Assembly (NCBI GenBank): GCA_015060705.1
Contig: SUXY01000002.1
Coordinates: forward strand, 1 to 64,000
Direction: 5' to 3'
DNA from: Bacteroides sp.
GTDB taxonomy: Bacteria > Bacteroidota > Bacteroidia > Bacteroidales > Bacteroidaceae
Length of the DNA: 64,000 nt
Position numbers and translations under genes: made by a program. Shown piece after piece: positions 59,090-64,000 of the stretch (position 1 is its first letter; every line of letters begins with the position of its first letter). Below the pieces are notes generated by a model. The model was not told where the DNA came from, did not search any database, and was given only the letters and a program-made list of their open reading frames with translations.

Positions 59090-61108
59090 TTACTTCAAGA
59101 TTTCCATTTCCTGCAACAAGTGATTAGCACCAGCCAACTTGTCGATGATGAACAAAGCATAGCGGATATCGAGAGAAATGTTACGACAGATTTCAGGGTC
59201 GTAAACCACGTCACTCATTGTACCTTCCCATACACGGTCGAAGTTCACACCAATCAAGTTACCTTCTGCATCGAGTACCGGAGAACCCGAGTTACCACCA
59301 CTGGTATGATTCATGGCAATGAAAGCAACTGGAACAGAACCATCCACTTCCCACTGACCATAATCCTTAGCAGCATGAAGGTCTCTCAATTTCTGAGGTA
59401 TGTTGTAATCGTAGATTTCCGGATTATCCTTTTCAATAATACCATCCAACGATGATACCGGAGTGTAATAGATAGCATCTGCCGGCTTGTAACCCTTCAC
59501 CTTACCGTAAGTGACACGGAGAGTAGAGTTGGCATCCGGATAGAAAATCTTGCCACCATTGGTTGCATCGTTATATTCCATCTGACCTCTCATGTAGGCA
59601 CGGTAAAGCAATGTAATTTCTGCATTTACCTTGTCCAAAGTCGGCTTGATGTTTTCCTTGAAATAAGCATTGGTCTTTTCATAAATTTCAGCCGCCATTT
59701 CCATGTTTGGAGTTGCAGTGAAGAGTGCCTCTGCCCAAGCTTCGATAGAACCGTACTTCTGGAGCTGTTCCTTGAAATACGGAGACTTGTAATTATCTGC
59801 AATATTCTTATTGTATGCATTATAAAGAGCAATAAAACAAGCCTTGTCAATCGGCATATAATAGTCCTTGTGGAACTTTTCTGCACCACGCTGACCTCTA
59901 CCGGCAAACGCGATGATTTCTACCGCATTCAACGCTTCGTTCTGATAGTCCTGTACCAATGACAATTCTTCGATAGAGCCATACAATTCCTTGAAGCGTT
60001 CTACCAAGTTTTCATATTCAGGCTTACCTTCTGCCCACTTGTCGAACTTTGCTTCGAAAGCTTGCTTGTTTTCGATAGCTTTCATCTTGAGGATACCCTT
60101 GGCTTCACCTTGCCACTTCTTCCAGGCGTTAGAAACGCTGGCATTCTTGGAAGCATACTTGATTCTCACTGCCTGATCCTTACCCATCTCTTCGCGTTGG
60201 ATGTCCAGACGGAGAGTACGCAAGGCAATCTTATGAGGATTCGAAGTCAAAGCAGTATACTTCACTGCATCCGAGAACAAATATTCACGAGTAGTACCCG
60301 GGAAACCGTACACCATGGTGAAATCGCCTTCCTTGATACCCTTGGCATTGATCTTGAAGAACTTCTTCGGACGGAAAGGCACGTTCTTTTCTGAATAAGC
60401 AGCCGGTTCGTTGTCTTCACCTGCATACACACGGAAGATAGAGAAGTCACCGGTATGACGCGGCCACATCCAGTTGTCGGTATCACCACCGAACTTACCG
60501 ATGGAGCTAGGAGGAGCACCTACCAAACGAACGTCGGTATACACCTTATAAACGAACAAGAAGTATTGGTTGCCATAATAAAGCGGCTTCACGTTCGCTC
60601 TCAAATTCGGATTGCCATTGATAGCCTTTTCTTCAATCTTCTTGGAGTTCTTGGCGATGAGTTCGTTTCTCTTTTCTTCGCTCATCTTGGTCTTGTAACC
60701 CTTCAATACTTGATCGGTTACATCGGTCATGTATTCCAGGAAAGAAACAGACAAGCCCGGATTCGGCAATTCTTCTGCTCTGGACATTGCCCAGAAACCG
60801 TCTCTCAAATAGTCGTGTTCTACCGAACTGTGCGACTGGATTTGACCGAAACCGCAATGGTGGTTGGTAATCAACAAGCCTTCCGGAGAAATCAATTCAC
60901 CTGTACAGCCACCACCGAAACGTACTACTGCGTCTTTCAACGATGATTTGTTCACACTATAGATATCTTCAGCCGAAAGCTTGAAGCCCTGGCTCTGGAT
61001 ATCCTTGATCTTCTTCAAGATTTCAGAAGGAAGCCACATACCTTCATCGGCATGAACATACGATGCTCCCGTCAAAATCATTGCGACTAGGAATAATAGT
61101 TTTTTCAT
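59090..61108 (-). CDS. S46 family dipeptidyl-peptidase, DPP11-type by S+18 Arg
   Basis: Met 61108: [85 protein letters not shown]. Confidence 0.92.
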   Translation of the reverse strand: MKKLLFLVAMILTGASYVHADEGMWLPSEILKKIKDIQSQGFKLSAEDIYSVNKSSLKDAVVRFGGGCTGELISPEGLLITNHHCGFGQIQSHSSVEHDYLRDGFWAMSRAEELPNPGLSVSFLEYMTDVTDQVLKGYKTKMSEEKRNELIAKNSKKIEEKAINGNPNLRANVKPLYYGNQYFLFVYKVYTDVRLVGAPPSSIGKFGGDTDNWMWPRHTGDFSIFRVYAGEDNEPAAYSEKNVPFRPKKFFKINAKGIKEGDFTMVYGFPGTTREYLFSDAVKYTALTSNPHKIALRTLRLDIQREEMGKDQAVRIKYASKNASVSNAWKKWQGEAKGILKMKAIENKQAFEAKFDKWAEGKPEYENLVERFKELYGSIEELSLVQDYQNEALNAVEIIAFAGRGQRGAEKFHKDYYMPIDKACFIALYNAYNKNIADNYKSPYFKEQLQKYGSIEAWAEALFTATPNMEMAAEIYEKTNAYFKENIKPTLDKVNAEITLLYRAYMRGQMEYNDATNGGKIFYPDANSTLRVTYGKVKGYKPADAIYYTPVSSLDGIIEKDNPEIYDYNIPQKLRDLHAAKDYGQWEVDGSVPVAFIAMNHTSGGNSGSPVLDAEGNLIGVNFDRVWEGTMSDVVYDPEICRNISLDIRYALFIIDKLAGANHLLQEMEILK

Positions 61109-61131
61109 TTGTAATAGATGGATTATAGTTA

Positions 61132-61470
61132 TTATTTTTCTTTTTCCATTTCCGATGGAATGCGGAAGGCCGTATAGAGCTGAAGAACAGCGGCGGCACT
61201 CAAGCAAAGCACCCATTCGTTATGACGGGTCACAAACATCAGGACTCCCGCAAAAACCAGCAGCACGGCACCGATAATCTGTTGACGACGAAGGCGACGG
61301 ATAATCAGGTTCTTTCCTTCGTAACGGCTCATGACCTGCACATAAGCAAACATCACAGCACCAATGGTATAAAGTACCGGAGCCAACTCCCAACGGGTGA
61401 TCTGCAACATGGCACCGACCAACAACAAGACGGCGCCTATCATTTGTATGATAGAATATCCCTTTTTCAT
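61132..61470 (-). CDS. Small integral membrane protein (112 aa)
   Basis: Four hydrophobic segments; stop overlaps next gene. Confidence 0.75.
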   Translation of the reverse strand: MKKGYSIIQMIGAVLLLVGAMLQITRWELAPVLYTIGAVMFAYVQVMSRYEGKNLIIRRLRRQQIIGAVLLVFAGVLMFVTRHNEWVLCLSAAAVLQLYTAFRIPSEMEKEK

Positions 61471-61763
61471 TCTTCAAATATAAAAATGTCCTCGTTCGGC
61501 TTCTTCATCAGGTATTTCTCACGAGCAATCTTTTCCAAGGCTTCCGGATTCTCGGTCAGCTCCTTCAAGGTTTCGGTATCTTGCTCAAACTGCTTGCGGT
61601 ACTTCTCAATCTCAGTAGTCAATGCATTGATTTCCTGACGATGCTTGGCACGCTGGATCAAACTGTTTTCATCCAAGAAAACAATGATTACCAGAAAACC
61701 CACAATCGTAATGAGATACTTGTGCTGACGAATATAACTCCAAACGGTCATTAATTTGCTCAT
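61467..61763 (-). CDS. FtsB/DivIC-like septum formation initiator
   Basis: Met 61763; one TM then coiled coil and NPEALEKIAREKYLMKKPNEDIF. Confidence 0.87.
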   Translation of the reverse strand: MSKLMTVWSYIRQHKYLITIVGFLVIIVFLDENSLIQRAKHRQEINALTTEIEKYRKQFEQDTETLKELTENPEALEKIAREKYLMKKPNEDIFIFEE

Positions 61764-61787
61764 AGAAAATTCTTTTTGCTTTTGGTG

Positions 61788-61795
61788 CAAAGATA
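61788..61795 (-). promoter_or_regulatory. Bacteroides-type -7 box (TATCTTTG on minus strand)
   Basis: caaagata upstream of the FtsB-like gene start at 61763. Confidence 0.65.
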
Positions 61796-61807
61796 CAATT
61801 AATTATG

Positions 61808-61815
61808 TACATTTG
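61808..61815 (+). promoter_or_regulatory. Bacteroides-type -7 box (TACATTTG)
   Basis: Upstream of dnaX ATG at 61846. Confidence 0.6.
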
Positions 61816-61845
61816 CAGATACATTGTTGAACAAATTTATCCCTT

Positions 61846-63585
61846 ATGGAAAACTATATTGTTTCGGCACGTAAATACCGCCCATCGACATTCGACTCGG
61901 TGGTGGGTCAACGTGCGCTGACTACAACCTTAAAGAATGCGATTGCTACCGGTAAACTGGCACATGCCTACTTGTTCTGCGGACCAAGAGGTGTGGGAAA
62001 GACAACTTGTGCCCGTATCTTTGCCAAGACCATCAACTGTCTTTCACCTTCTGCCAATGGAGAGGCTTGCAACCAGTGCGAATCCTGCCAAGCATTCAAC
62101 GAGCAGCGTTCCTACAACATCCACGAACTGGATGCCGCTTCCAACAACTCGGTAGAAGATATCCGTACCTTGATAGACCAAGTGCGTATTCCGCCTCAGA
62201 TCGGTAAATATAAAGTGTACATCATCGACGAGGTACACATGCTCTCGCAATCGGCGTTCAATGCTTTCCTGAAGACATTGGAAGAACCGCCTCACCATGC
62301 GATCTTCATCTTGGCTACCACCGAAAAACACAAGATTCTTCCGACCATCCTGAGCCGATGCCAAATCTATGATTTCAACCGGATCAATGTACAAGATGCG
62401 GTAAGTCATCTGCAATATGTCGCTCAGAAAGAAGGAATCCAAGCCGAACCGGAAGCCCTGACCATCATCGCCCAAAAAGCCGACGGTGGTATGCGTGATG
62501 CCCTTTCCATCTTCGATCAAGTGGTAAGCTTCACCGGTGGTAACATCACCTATCAAGGAGTGATTGAAAACCTGAACGTACTGGACTACGAATACTACTT
62601 CCGCTTGGTAGACCTCTTCCTGGAAAACAAGGCAGCCGATACCATGGTATTGCTAAACGAAATCCTCCGAAAGGGATTCGACGCTCATCATTTCATTACC
62701 GGATTGGCTTCGCATTTCCGCGATCTGTTGGTGAGCAAGGATCCGATTACCCTTCCTTTGCTGGAAGTAGGCGCAAGCATCCGCGAGCGTTACCAGCAAC
62801 AGGCACAGAAGTGTGACCAGAAGTTCCTGTATCGTGCCATGAAGCTCTGCAACGATTGCGATTTGAACTATCGAACCAGCAAGAACAAGCGTTTGTTGGT
62901 AGAGCTGACCTTGATTCAATGTGCCCAGCTCACCCTTCCCGATGCAGACGACATCATTGGTGGGCGTAGCCCTAAGAAAAGATTAAAACCCCTGTTCAAG
63001 CAGCAAGTGGTAACACCAACCACTCCACAAGCCCAGCCTCAGGCCGGGGATGTAGCTGCCCGAAAAAGCCCGTTGCCAGAACTGAAAGAAGAGAAGCGTA
63101 AGATTCCAGTCATGAAGGCGGGTCAGATTGGTATGTCCATCCGTCATCGAGCCACTCAAACGGAGGCGCCTAAAGTAACCACTCCTACTCCAACAAACAA
63201 CCAGCAATCCAGCTACGAGGATTATGTGGTTTATGAAAAGGATTTGAACTATTATTGGAGAGAATTTGCCCAACGCTTGCCGGTGGAAGAAAAGGCTAAT
63301 GCTTCGCGTATGATGAATCTTCAACCCAAGCTCTTGAATGATACGACATTCGAAGTGGGTGTAGACAACAGCATGGTAGAAAAGTATATGAAACAATTGT
63401 TGCCCAACATACAGGACTACCTGCGGGAGAAACTGCACAACCGGAAGATTACCATGACTGTACGTGTATTCGAAGCCAAGGAGGTGGTCCGTGCTTATAG
63501 TCAGGTAGAACGCTTCCAGCTCATGAGCCAAAAGAACCCGAAGCTGATGAAGCTGAAGGAAGTGTTTGGATTGGAGTTATCGTAA
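61846..63585 (+). CDS. dnaX: DNA polymerase III subunit gamma/tau
   Basis: YRPSTFDSVVGQRALTTTLKNAIATGKLAHAYLFCGPRGVGKTTCARIFAKTINC; zinc-module cysteines; YIIDEVHMLSQSAFNAFLKTLEEPP. Confidence 0.96.
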   Translation: MENYIVSARKYRPSTFDSVVGQRALTTTLKNAIATGKLAHAYLFCGPRGVGKTTCARIFAKTINCLSPSANGEACNQCESCQAFNEQRSYNIHELDAASNNSVEDIRTLIDQVRIPPQIGKYKVYIIDEVHMLSQSAFNAFLKTLEEPPHHAIFILATTEKHKILPTILSRCQIYDFNRINVQDAVSHLQYVAQKEGIQAEPEALTIIAQKADGGMRDALSIFDQVVSFTGGNITYQGVIENLNVLDYEYYFRLVDLFLENKAADTMVLLNEILRKGFDAHHFITGLASHFRDLLVSKDPITLPLLEVGASIRERYQQQAQKCDQKFLYRAMKLCNDCDLNYRTSKNKRLLVELTLIQCAQLTLPDADDIIGGRSPKKRLKPLFKQQVVTPTTPQAQPQAGDVAARKSPLPELKEEKRKIPVMKAGQIGMSIRHRATQTEAPKVTTPTPTNNQQSSYEDYVVYEKDLNYYWREFAQRLPVEEKANASRMMNLQPKLLNDTTFEVGVDNSMVEKYMKQLLPNIQDYLREKLHNRKITMTVRVFEAKEVVRAYSQVERFQLMSQKNPKLMKLKEVFGLELS

Positions 63586-63587
63586 AA

Positions 63588-63618
63588 AAACCCTCCCCCT
63601 TGCGAAGGGGGAGGGTTT
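63588..63618. terminator. Bidirectional terminator between convergent genes
   Basis: aaaccctccccct-tgcga-agggggagggttt. Confidence 0.9.
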
Positions 63619-63635
63619 CATTTCAAACTATTAAA

Positions 63636-64000
63636 TTAGAACGAGTAAGTAGCACTCAACACCAAGCGGTTATTACCTACGGCATGAGTATCCTTTACCT
63701 TACCATCCTTCTGAGTCTTTCCATACCAAGCAGAAGTATAGTTATATTCTGCACCAATCTTCCAATGAGGAACATTGTAAGTCAATTCGAATGTACCGCT
63801 CAACAACTGGTCGATATTGGTACCAGTTCCATAAATCGCCTTGTTATCGCCCATTTCCATATCATCGGCAGTACCCAAGTTCTTGATATAACCGATAAAG
63901 ATACCTGGTTTCCACTTCTTACCATAGATGATGTTAATCCAGTTGCTGGAATTGCGGAACGGAGTATATTCACGTTCACCGGTAATGGCATTCTGTGACT
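63636..64000 (-). CDS. C-terminal part of a porin-like outer membrane beta-barrel (truncated by window end)
   Basis: Minus-strand reading ...NSSNWINIIYGKKWKPGIFIGYIKNLGTADDMEM...LSGTFELTYNVPHWKIGAEYNYTSAWYGK...NNRLVLSATYSF* with terminal aromatic (Phe) typical of OMPs. Confidence 0.8.
   Translation of the reverse strand, partial: SQNAITGEREYTPFRNSSNWINIIYGKKWKPGIFIGYIKNLGTADDMEMGDNKAIYGTGTNIDQLLSGTFELTYNVPHWKIGAEYNYTSAWYGKTQKDGKVKDTHAVGNNRLVLSATYSF

Noticed and set aside
1-64000. tRNA/rRNA genes
   Set aside because: No cloverleaf with a recognisable T-loop or any rRNA signature was seen; a tRNAscan run would be needed to be certain.

Overview
The window is a chromosomal segment of a Bacteroidales gut-type bacterium (Bacteroides/Phocaeicola-like, judged from protein content and TAnnTTTG-type -7 promoter boxes). 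Most of it is ordinary core and metabolic DNA: pfp, acyltransferases, acyl-CoA ligase, GH110, YgiQ, an indolepyruvate oxidoreductase/phenylacetate-CoA ligase cluster, mfd, pyrC, two S46 dipeptidyl-peptidases, dnaX. There are two accessory islands. Island 1 (about 8.2-18.4 kb) holds a long structured noncoding locus, an orphan gene, a tiny smalltalk-like peptide gene, a two-gene RHS/YD polymorphic-toxin locus with a variable C-terminus, a displaced orphan toxin tail followed by a DUF4304-like immunity gene, and an N-acetylmuramoyl-L-alanine amidase. Island 2 (about 36.3-40.9 kb) holds two 6-bladed beta-propeller lipoproteins, three copies (one intact, two truncated) of a small gene, a KilA-N gene, and a second structured noncoding locus. 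The most unusual observation is that the noncoding loci at about 8.32-8.87 kb and 40.55-40.92 kb share one architecture (long imperfect inverted-repeat arms built of short repeated motifs, enclosing three tandem 22-23 bp units) but no evident primary-sequence identity. Five dispersed copies of a palindromic intergenic repeat are also present. All family names come from reading the translations; no database search was run.
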